Shown here: positions 1 through 10,489 of the stretch, piece by piece | How positions within the stretch are numbered: the stretch's first letter is position 1 | How the letters are laid out: every line of letters begins with the position of its first letter | From: Malus domestica | Lineage: Eukaryota > Streptophyta > Magnoliopsida > Rosales > Rosaceae | Length of the DNA stretch: 64,000 nt | Reading direction: 5' to 3' | Assembly (NCBI RefSeq): GCF_042453785.1 | Contig: NC_091670.1 | Coordinates: forward strand, 1,612,001 to 1,676,000 | Translations under genes and position numbers: made by a program | Notes under the pieces: model-generated | The model's database searches: none | What the model was told of the DNA's origin: nothing | Seen by the model: the letters and a program-made list of their open reading frames with translations, nothing else

Positions 1-560
1 TGGTCCAAGTGAAAACTTGAAAACTCGCCGGAAACTGGGTAAACTTTAAACGTTCATAACTTCTTCAATACTCAACGAAATCAAGTGATTCAAAAATGAA
101 AATCATACTTCTCAATGAGACAAAGAGAATTGTACCTTTTTTGACGGCTAACTCACTGTGGTTTGGCCGGAAAAAGGCTCGAAAGTGGCTTTGAAGAAGT
201 TATGAATGTTTAAAGTTTATCCAGTTTCCGACAAGTTTTCAAGTTTTCACTTGGACCAGTCAACTTTGAGGCTATTTTCCGGCAATATCCGGCAACCATT
301 GGGCTTCAAAATATGTATAATCTTATTCTACACTTTCCTATCTTTATTTTGATATATTATGGTTCGAATTTGGTTAAGAAACAATTGAGTTATGAAGTTT
401 TGAAAATTGCCCAAACTTCCGGCCAAGAGCTCCGGAACACTTAATGGAGTCTTTAACGGAAGGACCAAAATGATGGATGGTGGACAATCTCAGGGACCAC
501 TTTTATTGATTTGGAATCTCAGAGACCAAAGTGATGAGTTATGCAAATCTCAGGGACCAT
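1..560. repeat. dispersed repeat with 66-bp inverted arms
   Basis: Bases 1-66 and 193-258 are inverted copies of each other with about 62 of 66 matches, so the first 258 bases can form a hairpin. All four mismatches are of the C/T or G/A type. After the hairpin comes a run of related phrases ('cagggacca' variants at about 491-560), which I recall from the ends of dispersed plant repeats. The family is not identified, and the left arm may begin before the window. Confidence 0.6.
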
Positions 561-1760
561 TTTGACGATTTACCCTTAAATTATTTAAATTTATAATTTT
601 TCAAATGTCACTTACTACTATGGCTTAGTTGTATGATTCTCTATTTATAAGTGAGAGATCTTATATTTGAATCTTGTAAGTAGTAAGTTCATAACCGACG
701 AGTTTTGTAGAAACTAATTATGACTGGCTCATTGTATGGTTAGCTATGCCCAAATCTCATCACCTTTCTACACTCTAAACTTTCTACTATATCTAAACAA
801 AAATACACTCATAAAGAGTGCAGCATCTTTATATATATGTGTGTGTGTGCATATTTAAAATACACATCTTTTTCTTTCTAATGATGAATGTAGGAGATGG
901 CAAGGGCAAAATAACTTGAAGACTCAAACTCGGTAAGGGATGCGGACAACAATACTAGTGGATTGAAGCTTCATGCTTATGGAAAATAGTAGTGTACCCC
1001 TTTGCAAGCATGTTGGACTCGGAGGTTTCTTAGCAGACCATCATTAGAAAGTATTCCAATGCAACAGTACTTGTAGGTTTACCATCCCTTTTCATTTTAT
1101 TATAAAAATGATATTGGTGCAAGTACGAATTCAATGCAAGGATTTCAAATTTCCGAATAAAACCATGTTAACTGCTTGAGTTAATTTTTTTTTTCATAAT
1201 TAAGATGATTTTTATTTTATTTTAATAAGTGCATGCGATGAATTTGACTTTTAATTTTGGTCATTTGATTACAGTACATTACAAATATGTTTTTGTAGTA
1301 ACATTACATTACATAAATGTTTCCGTATGCCCTTTTGGTTACATTACTCCATTAGTTATTTACAATTTTTTTTAACACTATGAGTACATTCATTTGACGT
1401 TTATTATTTCAAAGTTATATTGTTACATGTTTTTATCCGTTTTTCAATATTTTTTTAATATTTTCTTTTTATTGTAACCGTTTTTAATATATATGCCATA
1501 TAGTATGGGGTTTTAAATCCCAAAACATCTCAAGTAATTAATATCAGAAATATGGAAATATATTAATAGTAATAATGAGGCGTATAAAATCAAGGGATTT
1601 TGATAAAAGAAAAATTGAATACTATTAAGATTTTAGTCAAACAGTGTTAATGACAAAGGATGAGATCCAAATTCTCTCTTTAAAGATAGTGTACGGAATT
1701 TGTCTCCATTTGGGATATCATTATGGACGCGCGTGGGGTGTTGAAATCAATCCCAACAAG
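561..1760. other. AT-rich intergenic sequence
   Basis: I see no convincing coding region. There is a short (TA)n(TG)n run near 831-850 and long T/A-rich stretches. No gene, RNA gene or clear terminal repeats were recognised. Confidence 0.5.
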
Positions 1761-1966
1761 GTTCTAAAAAACGTTATGCACTAGTCGGATGGTGGGCAGG
1801 GGCTTAGTGCCTAGGCAGCTTAGACGGATTTATATATATTTATTATATAATTATAAAATATGAGTATATTTGTAAAAGTTTTAGGGTTTTCTATGTTAGT
1901 TTTATAACATTCACCCAGCCCACATATTTGAATTATTATTGGGCTTTGCTTCTTTTCTTGATCAAG

Positions 1967-1971
1967 ATTGG
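1967..1971. repeat. target-site duplication ATTGG (left)
   Basis: It directly abuts the outer LTR terminus TGTAGT and is matched by ATTGG at 3431-3435 on the other side. A longer 12-base match (ATTGGGCTTTGC) also occurs at 1938-1949 and 3431-3442, so the exact pre-insertion sequence is ambiguous. Confidence 0.65.
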
Positions 1972-3430
1972 TGTAGTATCCCACATCGACGACGTGAGGG
2001 CTGTCCTTGGGCCTTATATGTATTCGCTCGCATGTACTCTTCAGAGACGCGTTTTGGAGCTGCGGCTTGCAAAAACAAACCCGTGAGTGGGGTCGGACCG
2101 GTGCGCCGGGTTCCACCACAAAGCGGACAATATCTCTGCGGAGGAAGGCGTGGTATACTGTTTGGTATCAGAGCCAGACTCACGGCCGTTCGGTGTGCCG
2201 ACGAGGACGTCGGTCTCCCTAAGGGGGGTGGATTGTAGTATCCCACATCGACGACGTGAGGGCTGTCCTTGGGCCTTATATGTATTCGCTCGCATGTACT
2301 CTTCAGAGACGCGTTTTGGAGCTGCGGCTTGCAAAAACAAACCCGTGAGTGGGGTCGGACCGGTGCGCCGGGTTCCACCACAAAGCGGACAATATCTCTG
2401 CGGAGGAAGGCGTGGTATACTTTTACAGTATACCACGCCTTCCTCCGCAGAGATATTGTCCGCTTTGTGGTGGAACCCGGCGCATCGGTCCGACCCCACT
2501 CACGGGTTTGTTTTTGCAAGCCGCAGTATACCACGCCTTCCTCCGCAGAGATATTGTCCGCTTTGTGGTGGAACCCGGCGCACCGGTCCGACCCCACTCA
2601 CCGGTTTGTTTTTGCAAGCCGCAGCTCCAAAACGCGTCTCTGAAGAGTACATGCGAGCGAATACATATAAGGCCCAAGGACAGCCCTCACGTCGTCGATG
2701 TGGGATACTACAATCCACCCCCCTTAGGGAGACCGACGTCCTCGTCGGCACACCGAACGGCCGTGAGTCTGGCTCTGATACCAAACAGTATACCACGCCT
2801 TCCTCCGCAGAGATATTGTCCGCTTTGTGGTGGAACCCGGCGCACCGGTCCGACCCCACTCACGGGTTTGTTTTTGCAAGCCGCAGCTCCAAAACGCGTC
2901 TCTGAAGAGTACATGCGAGCGAATACATATAAGGCCCAAGGACAGCCCTCACGTCGTCGATGTGGGATACTACAATTAACAGTATACCACGCCTTCCTCC
3001 GCAGAGATATTGTCCGCTTTGTGGTGGAACCCGGCGCACCGGTCCGACCCCACTCACGGGTTTGTTTTTGCAAGCCGCAGCTCCAAAACGCGTCTCTGAA
3101 GAGTACATGCGAGTGAATACATATAAGGCCCAAGGACAGCCCTCACGTCGTCGATGTGGGATACTACAATCCACCCCCCTTAGGGAGACCGACGTCCTCG
3201 TCGGCACACCGAACGGCCGTGAGTCTGGCTCTGATACCAAACAGTATACCACGCCTTCCTCCGCAGAGATATTGTCCGCTTTGTGGTGGAACCTGGCGCA
3301 CCGGTCCGACCCCACTCACGGATTTGTTTTTGCAAGCCGCAGCTCCAAAACGCGTCTCTGAAGAGTACATGCGAGCGAATACATATAAGGCCCAAGGACA
3401 GCCCTCACGTCGTCGATGTGGGATACTACA
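1972..3430. mobile_element. palindromic cluster of TRIM retrotransposons
   Basis: Seven copies of a ~190-bp LTR beginning TGTAGTATCCCACATCG are arranged as follows. There is one plus-strand LTR-internal-LTR unit (about 1972-2421). A truncated minus-strand LTR (about 2426-2524) comes next. Two minus-strand LTR-internal-LTR units (about 2525-2977 and 2980-3430) complete the cluster. Each ~70-bp internal segment holds the initiator-methionine tRNA primer site (TGGTATCAGAGCC) and a purine tract (AAGGGGGGTGGA), with no coding sequence, which is the TRIM plan. Both outer ends are the same LTR terminus in inverted orientation. The whole cluster is flanked by ATTGG at 1967-1971 and 3431-3435. All ORFs in this stretch are read-through of the repeats. 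Confidence 0.85.
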
Positions 3431-3591
3431 ATTGGGCTTTGCCTTTCATTTAATAAACAACATTTTTTCTTTATATAAAAATAAATTTCTTATTCCTTAG
3501 TGACATAGACGTGGCAAATAGACAACCACATCTCTCTTTCAACAACTATCTTCCCACTTTAATTTCCTATCAGCTGGTGAAACACAAAATC

Positions 3592-3595
<4 letters not shown>

Positions 3596-3674
<79 letters not shown>
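3596..3674. repeat. compound (CT)n(TA)n microsatellite
   Basis: About 38 bases of CT repeats run directly into about 40 bases of TA repeats, with more CT afterwards. It lies inside the TIR element and has no coding role. Confidence 0.9.
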
Positions 3675-3677
<3 letters not shown>

Positions 3678-4009
3678 TTCTCTCTCTCTCGTTCTTTTTC
3701 CAGAAACCTCTAGCAAAGCAACCATGACTATAATCAAATGCGGATGCAGATGGGAGTTTCGATGCAGATGCGGGAGTTAGAGGTGCATATCTGATGAGAG
3801 TTCGAGACAACAATAATTGCAGAGCCTGCAGAGCTTTCAATGCTAGCAAGAATTTCAAACCACCTTGAGCACCGCCTAGCACCGCCTAGAGCGCCTAGCG
3901 AGCGCCTAGGCAACCGCCTAGACACCCACCGACTTTTGTAACGATTTCCCTCAAATCGAATCAGAAGACCACCGCCGAACGCCTAGGCACCGCTTGCGAT
4001 TTTTAGAAC

Positions 4010-5245
4010 ACTCCCACATATGAAGATTAATTTTAGCAAACAAAAGACGAACAAGATTGCTCAGACTCGCAAGAGTGAGCCTGACTTTGTATAACTCTGT
4101 AATTTGGTTTGATCTCTTTAGCTAAAACGCGTGCGACAATCCTTAATATTGTGAAGATTCTATTGTGGATTGAGTAATTAATATAAAGATAAGGATGGAC
4201 TAACGATATGGTAAAGTCTATAGGGCCGACTTTCCAAATTGTTCTGAATAAATGAAAACCATATAAAACATATCAAAACCGAATGTACACAGATTTATGC
4301 CTACTCTATTATAAAAAAGGAGGTACATTTCTCTGGTTCGTGCATAATAACGAAGAAGACACATCTTGATCGAAACTTCTTTAGGTTTTGTTTTTTGTAG
4401 AAAAAAAAATGATGCAAGGTAAAGGTATCTAAAGACCAAGATGCAGCGGGAGATGTCTCTATCTCTAAAGGGTTTGACGTGTATGCAATTTTCAAACATC
4501 GTATCCATGATTTACCAGAGGTATATCAACATCAATGTCATCACTCTTTCTAGTCACTTGCAATTTTATGTATAACAGTGTATAAGCATTTGAGTTGTTT
4601 TATTCACACACCATACATTGTTGACATACCTCACATCCACATTTTCATTTAAATTTTATATTAATACACCCTCATACTTTCCCATACTACGCTTTTCAAA
4701 TACACCTTACGTCAACCATGTGTATTCTTTATTCGTATGCTTCAAAACAAAACTTAAAAAGCTAGCGGTGTCTTCACCACGAAACAAAATTCTAACTAGC
4801 ATGTGAAGGCAATAACAAATTACTTTGATTCAAGTTATCCTTGGGCACAAACTCTTGTAATCTCTCTTGTTCTAAACTCTGTTTACTATTCTTTTGGTCT
4901 TCCAGGAACCGTGCCAATGGACGCTTAATTGTTTGACCAACTAAAATATCTTTTGTGGCGTCAGAAATTACGTCCAGACCAAGATATCACCTGAAACAAG
5001 TGTAGGATAAATCTATGGTTTTTCTATCCAGTGAAATTGCACTCAAATACAATAAGAGATTTTATTTTTATTTATTATTGATTTTGTATTTTTTTGTCAG
5101 AATAATTTAAAGGTGGAATAACTGGGTGAACTTAATTACCATGAGTCAAATTGGGAAGTTCAGTGGCAAGCCGCTAGCCTATGCATACAAGTCCTAAAGG
5201 TTGGGGTGAGCAAAAATTCTCTTCTCTTGAATATACATTGAAAAT
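4010..5245. other. AT-rich intergenic sequence, nothing recognised
   Basis: Short open frames occur on both strands, but none has a recognisable motif or a plausible splice pattern. No terminal repeats or RNA genes were seen. Confidence 0.5.
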
Positions 5246-5640
5246 AGGGTAAATCTTAGTTTACTACATTCATATTTCGTGGTTTTCAATATTTGGTACA
5301 TGAAGTTTTTTTCGTCCTAGAGTCATACCTAAAGTGTTAATTTCGGAATAGTCTCATACATCCGTTAGTCTGGCTGTTAAGTCTTCTATTAACTGATGAC
5401 GTGACGCCCACGTGGACAATAACTAGACGCCACTTAAAAAAAGGATTAATCTCTGTTTACTACCCTCATGTTTCGTGGTTTTCAACATTTAATACATCAA
5501 GTTTTTTTCGTCCCAGAGTCATACCTAAAGTGTAATTTTTAGGACAGTCTCATACATCTGTTAATCAACCGTTAACTCTCCAGTTAACTGATGATGTGGC
5601 GCTCATTTAGACAATGACTGAGCGCCACATGTCATTAAAA
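5246..5640. repeat. dispersed repeat present as a tandem pair
   Basis: Two diverged copies of the same ~195-bp text lie end to end (about 5253-5445 and 5448-5640). Both carry 'tttcgtggttttcaa', 'gagtcatacctaaagtg' and 'aactgatga'. A third copy lies in opposite orientation at about 38220-38420. The family is unidentified and non-coding. Confidence 0.7.
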
Positions 5641-5689
5641 AATATTTAAAAAATTAATTAAATAAAAGTTAAAAGAAAAAACCCCTTCC

Positions 5690-6240
5690 CTTCCCCCCCC
5701 CCAACTCAGAAGAAGAAGAAGCCCCACCCCCAACCCAAAAGAAGAAGAAGAAGAACCCAGAAGAAGAAAAAGAAGAAGAAGGAAAAAAAAAAATGCAGTC
5801 CCGCACCCAACCCAGAAGAAGAAGAAGGAAAAAAAAAACAAAAATTCAGTCCCGCACCCAACCCAGAAGAAGAAGGAGGAGGACAAAAAAACACACAAAC
5901 CCGGTTCGTCCTCCCCCCCCCCCACCCACCTAAAACCGGTTCCATCCCCAATCCAGAAGAAGAAGGAAAAAAAAAAAACCAAACCCAGTTCGTCCTCCCC
6001 CCCCCAACCCAGAAAAAGAAGAAGAAAAAAGAAAGAAAAAGAAAAATAAGAAGAAGGAAAAAAAAAACCACAAACCCAGTTCGTCCTCCCCCCCCCCAAC
6101 CGCCACCGCAGAAAAAGAAAAAGAAGAAGGGAAAAAAAACACACACAAACACAGTTCGTCCTTTCCCCCCCCTCAACCTAGAAAAAGAAGAAGAAGAAGA
6201 AGAAAGGAAAAAAAAACCAAAAAAAAAAAAGAAAGATCGG
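5690..6240. repeat. polypurine minisatellite (GAA-rich, CCCAACCCAGAAG units)
   Basis: Roughly 550 bases built from irregular units that combine a C-run, 'aacccagaagaagaag' and an A-run. Long open frames on the minus strand (runs of F, S and G) are a by-product of the composition. They have no start context or domain and are not genes. Confidence 0.85.
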
Positions 6241-6303
6241 AGATCGAAAACCAAACCTAGTTGAGAAATTCAAATATTTGATCAGGAACAAATAGAACCA
6301 CTT

Positions 6304-6818
6304 TGTTGATGCACAAAATCAGTGAGGACTTTGGTACAACAGAAAGTGTTAAGTTTGTGACCTTCGCTAGATTGCTTCGGTCCCTAGTGTGGATAAGTAT
6401 GTAAATGGATAGAGACAGAGAAGCAAACACAAGATGTACGTGGTTCACCCAGATTGGCTACGCCCACAGAGTAGAGGAGTTCTCATTAATTGTGAAGGGT
6501 TTACACAAGTACATAGGTTCAAGCTCTCCTTTAGTGAGTACAAGTGAATGATTTAGTACAAATGACATTAGGAAATATTGTGAGAGAATGATCTCTATTT
6601 ATAGAAGAGAGTTTCTAGTTTCATTCTAATATTGGCACGTGTCGTGTTGTGATTGGTTTCTAATGTTGACACGTGTCGTGCTATGATTGGCTTCTGATGT
6701 CGACACGTGTCGCACTGTGATTGGCCTCCTGGTTGGAAGGAAACTCTTCTGGGTCTTTGACAGTATAACGTTGACTGGTGCTCAATAGTTTCAGGATTGG
6801 TCAAGTATGGTACAAACA
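6304..6818 (-). mobile_element. LTR of a retrotransposon (minus orientation)
   Basis: The block starts TGTTGATGC and ends TACAAACA, so the ends are TGTT...AACA. Read on the minus strand, a purine-rich tract (TTAGGGGAGCAC, just right of 6818) precedes the LTR start, and a TATA box (TATAAATAG) sits near 6596-6603. Inside are three imperfect ~36-bp tandem copies containing CACGTGTCG (about 6631-6725). No second LTR is visible, so this is the 3' LTR of a truncated element. The assignment rests on the end structure plus my memory of a common apple repeat. Confidence 0.65.
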
Positions 6819-7964
6819 GTGCTCCCCTAAGTTCCCGAGTGAGGGAAGCTCCTCGGTTGGGGACTTGCAAGATCCAAGCCATTGAGTAATCACGAAACTT
6901 CTAAGTACCGAAGTGTGGTATCATTTTCACTTGCCTTATCTGTCTCATATGTAGATGTGGTATCTTCTCTGGAATTACTTTTCCTCCATCCAGGGATGGT
7001 ATCTTTAATCGATGAAGATGCACAAGGTAATGTATCAATTTCACTTGAAGCTTACTTGTAGTTTCGGGCTTGGTCAAGTGCGATACAAAACCCTATAGTA
7101 GGAGTCCCCCAAGTCGCCGAGCTAGGAGATTTGCCGAAAGAGGTAACAAACAAGGTAAGCAATCAGACTTCCAAGCAAGCAACCTGGATCGGAGGTTCGA
7201 CTTCGGCTTCCGGTTGATTGTTCTCCTTCTCTTTGTGTCGTAAATAGCAACAAGGATAAGGAGAAGCAAATGGAGAAGAGATGATATGAGATATTTTTGC
7301 TTTGGAATAAGTAACTTTCCACAGGCTTATTCTTGAACTGGACTGGAGGGTTTTCTGGTTTCTTCCATAGTATAAGGCCGACTCAAGAATTTGAGGGTCA
7401 AAACAAGTCCATCAAATCTAGAGTACGTTCGACCCTGATGATATGAGATACTTTTGGTTTTGACAAAGTAGTGGATGTATCGGCACGTGTTCTGTTACAC
7501 TTGTCTCCACATGCTTCCTTGTATCCTTATCACTTGCCCTATCTGTTTTTCAGGCAGATGTGGTATCGTCTCTTAAAACATAAGATGTTGAAGATGAGTA
7601 CTCGAGAGCAATGCCAGGTAAGTAATCAGGCAAGGGGTTCCAGGCAGTCAGTTCCTGACTGGAAGCTTGATTCCAAATGCTGACTGTTGCTCTCTTTCTC
7701 CTTGTTTTGCAGGTAAGAACAAGGCCAAAGGAAAAGACAGGGAAAAAGCATGATATGGGATACTCTTGCTTTTAACCCTGATGATATGAGATACTCTTGC
7801 TCTGGTGTGGCTGGTTTATATAGGTATTATTGGGAGGGAAGAAAGCTGAGTATTTCGAGAGGCTTCGTTGGGAGTGCCTCTCAGATATGAGGAAGGGTTG
7901 AGCATTTTTGCAAGTCTGCCTGTCCGTGGAGGATAGAGGTCGACATATATAGAAGTCTCCCTAA

Positions 7965-9075
7965 CAACAAGTAGTAATACTATTCCTTTACCCTTCTTGG
8001 TCGTAGCAATGTAGTGGGAGCTGGAAGCTTCACGTGTTTTAACTTTGTCAGATCACTTTGAAAAATTGGTATGTGGTATCTGGAAAGCTGATGTTGCGGG
8101 TGAAGATTGCAGACAAGCTTTATCCAAGGAAATCTGGCTCTCGAAGTTCAGAGAGCGATGCCTCTTCGGTTTTCGAACAAGCAATCCTGTCGGGGATCTG
8201 GCTCTCGAGATTCGAAGAACGGTGCCTCTTCGATTTTGAGAAAGCAATCTTGTTGGGAGTCTGGCTCTTGATATTCGGAGAGCGGTGCCTCTTCAATTTT
8301 TGAGAAAGTAATCTTGTTGGGAGTCTGGCTCTCGAGATTCGGAGGGCGGTGCCTCTTCGATTTTTGAGCAAGTAATAATGCTATTCCTTTACCCTTCTTG
8401 GTCATAGCAATATAGTGGGAGCTGCAAGCTTCACATGTTTTAACTTTGTTAGAACGCTTTGAAAAAGTGGTCTGTGGTATCTGAAAAGCTGATGTTGCGT
8501 ATGAAGATTGCAGACAAGCTTTATCCAAGGAAATCTGGCTCTCGAAGTTCGAAGAGCGGTGCCTCTTCGATTTTCGAACAAGCAATCCTGTCGGGGATCT
8601 AGCTTTCGAGATTTAGAGAACGGTGCCTCTTCGATTTTCAAGAAAACAATCCTGTTGGGAGTATGACTCTTGAGATTCGGAGAGCAGTGTCTCTTCGATT
8701 TTTGAGAAAGTAATCCTGTTGTGAGTCTGGCTCTCGACTTTCGGAGAGTGGTTCTTCTTCGATTTTTGAGCAAGCAATCTTGTTGGAAGTGTTTTCTTGA
8801 ATGTGAGTAAAAGTTAGGTATTTTTGCCAGTTTGCCTTGCCACGGAGCACGGAGGTTGACACACATTGGGACTTTTTAGTTATCAGGCAGATGTGCTATT
8901 CATTTACCCTTGTGGGTAATAGCAGGGTAGATGGACCTTCAAAATTTATGTGTCTAAACTTTGTCAGAGATCTTTGGCAAAGTTATCTATGGTACCCGAT
9001 GAGCTGATGTTGTGTATGGAAAGTGGTGCCTCTTCGGAATCCGGAGAGTGGTGCCTCTTCGATTCTTGAACCAAC
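7965..9075. repeat. higher-order tandem array upstream of a TATA box
   Basis: A ~400-bp unit starting near 'tattcctttacccttcttgg' occurs at about 7975 and 8385, with a shorter diverged third copy from about 8890. Each larger unit contains several ~62-bp subunits ('ctggctctcgagattcg' ... 'ggtgcctcttcgattttg'). The array stops just before a TATA-like TTTATAAG (about 9094). The spacing is far too regular in sequence identity to be genic, but it has no CRISPR repeat/spacer plan. Confidence 0.8.
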
Positions 9076-9093
9076 GGCCCTGTTGCCCTTTCT

Positions 9094-9101
9094 TTTATAA
9101 G
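9094..9101 (+). promoter_or_regulatory. TATA-like box for the element's plus-strand ORF
   Basis: TTTATAAG lies about 110 bases upstream of the ATG at 9210 and immediately after the tandem array. Its position fits a core promoter. Function is inferred from position only. Confidence 0.4.
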
Positions 9102-9209
9102 GGCACCAATTGTGTGTAAGAAATACATTCAGAGAGTTATTGTTTGTAGGAATTTTCCCCTTACTTCAGAGATTTATTGCACCTCATTTCTCCTTCATCA
9201 TTTCTGAGA

Positions 9210-9879
9210 ATGTCTAGCCCATCCAACCGTCGTTTTGACTTGAACTTTGGTGAAGAGGCAGCTATGCCTTCTTAAGACAACATATGGCACCCATCCTTCT
9301 TATCCCCTACTGGTCCTCTTACCGTTGAGGACTCTGTGATAAAGAATGATATGACAACTGCGGTGGTGGCTAGGAACCTTCTCACTCCCAAAGATAACAT
9401 ATTACTTTCCAAACGGTCTTATGAGTTGGCTGTTAAGGATTCTCTGGCTCTCAGTGTTCAGTGTTCAGTGTGCATGTTCTATGTCTAATATGGCCCAACG
9501 CCTATTTGCTCGAACCCGCCAAGTTGAATCATTGGCGGCTGAAGTGATAAGTCTCAAACAGGAGATCAGATGGCTCAAGCATGAGAATAAACAGTTGCAC
9601 AGGCTTGCACATGACTATGCTACAAACATGAAGAGGAATCTTGACCAGTTGCAAAAATCTGATGGTCAGATTTTGCTTGATCATCAGAGGTTTGTGGGTT
9701 TGTTCCAAAGGCATTTATTGCCTTCGTCTTCTGGGGCTGTACCACGTAATGAAGCTCCAAATGATAAACATTCGGTGTCTCCTCCTTCTAGGGTTCTACC
9801 CAGTACTGAGGCTCCGAATGATCACCCTCCGGTGCCTACTCTTTCTGGGGCTCTGCCGATTGTTGAGACTTCTCATTAG
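9210..9879 (+). pseudogene. broken coiled-coil ORF of a Rosaceae LTR element
   Basis: The reading frame opens at ATG 9210 (MSSPSNRRFDLNFGEEAA) but meets a TAA at 9273-9275. It continues in the same frame to about 9450 and then shifts. From there the frame that is open to 9879 takes over. The shift coincides with a local repeat of the 7-mer 'cagtgtt' near 9452-9470, which would add 7 bases. The later part has a leucine/lysine-rich coiled-coil stretch (about VESLAAEVISLKQEIRWLKH) followed by repeated proline-rich phrases containing EAPND. I recall near-identical uncharacterised proteins from many apple loci, and their function is unknown. It runs opposite to the LTR at 6304-6818. Confidence 0.6.
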
Positions 9880-10324
9880 CAACCTTTGTGAAGGCTCCCT
9901 CTTGTTTGTTTATTTTGATTCATGTATATGTACATATTTGTAACTTATCGGAGATATCAATAAACAAGCTTTGTTTCATTTCAACGTGTTGTGTTAAATA
10001 CACCAAGGCATTCTTCACTAAGTTCTTTGAATTTTTTCTTTTGTTGAAGTATGTTGAAGCTTTGAGAGTGAAGCATGTATGTTGAGGTAGTGCTCCCTTA
10101 ATTTCCCGAGTGAGGAAAACTTCTCGGTTGGAGACTTGAAAAATCCAAGTCACTGAGTGGACATGAGACTTTCGAGTATTAAAGTGCAGTAGCATATGTT
10201 AGGAGTTCCCCAAGTCTCTAGTTGATGGAGTTGACGAATGAGGCATTTCCTTTCTAAGTGGTAGCCCAAAACTCCTTCTTCATATATATTTGTTATGAAA
10301 GTTGTTAAGCCTAAGGAAGAAGAG

Positions 10325-10482
10325 GCTTAGGTAATTTTTTTTTTTTTTCGAATTTTTTTTTTTCGATTTTTTTTTTTTGAATTTTTGAATTTTTGAATTT
10401 TTGAATTTTTGAATTTTCGAATTTTTGAATTTTCGAATTTCTGAATTTTTGAATTTTCGAATTTCCAAAATTTTTTTTTAAA
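10325..10482. repeat. GAATTTTT minisatellite
   Basis: Runs of T are followed by more than ten copies of an 8-base unit GAATTTTT/GAATTTTC. Open frames here (runs of KFKNSKIQ) are repeat translation only. Confidence 0.9.
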
Positions 10483-10489
10483 TATATAT

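Larger units (their letters stand above)
1761..4009. mobile_element. TIR element with CCTAGGC-rich ends, interrupted by a TRIM cluster
   Basis: The left end reads GTTCTAAAAAACG (1761) followed by 'gtgcctaggcag'. The right end (about 3866-4009) is full of 'cgcctag' phrases and closes with the complementary TTTTTAGAAC. These ends form short terminal inverted repeats of the type seen again at 25942-27255. The body carries a TRIM cluster (1972-3430) and a CT/TA microsatellite. I could not find a clean target-site duplication. The superfamily is undetermined, and the assignment as one element is inference from the matching ends. Confidence 0.5.
6819..10260. mobile_element. internal region of a non-autonomous LTR element (LARD-like)
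   Basis: The sequence beginning GTGCTCCCCTAAGTTCCCG at 6819 recurs in diverged form at 10090-10175, and 'agtcccccaagtc' near 7105 recurs near 10205, so the region is bracketed by repeats. Between them lie a higher-order tandem array (about 7960-9070) and one broken plus-strand ORF (9210-9879). No gag-pol polyprotein, reverse transcriptase or integrase motif was found on either strand. The boundaries are approximate. Confidence 0.5.

Noticed and set aside
2160-2180. tRNA gene (TGGTATCAGAGCC text, also at 17250 and 46740)
   Set aside because: Only the 12-13 bases complementary to the tRNA-Met 3' end are present, so these are primer-binding sites.
1820-3395. Many overlapping ORFs of 60-270 codons on both strands
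   Set aside because: They are translations of the TRIM LTR repeats in both orientations, with no domain or codon signal.
5635-6254. Minus-strand ORFs rich in F, S and G
   Set aside because: Produced by the polypurine minisatellite; no start context, domain or conservation expected.
7965-9075. CRISPR-like repeated array
   Set aside because: Repeats are ~62 bp within ~400-bp units, imperfect, with no unique spacers, in a plant retroelement.
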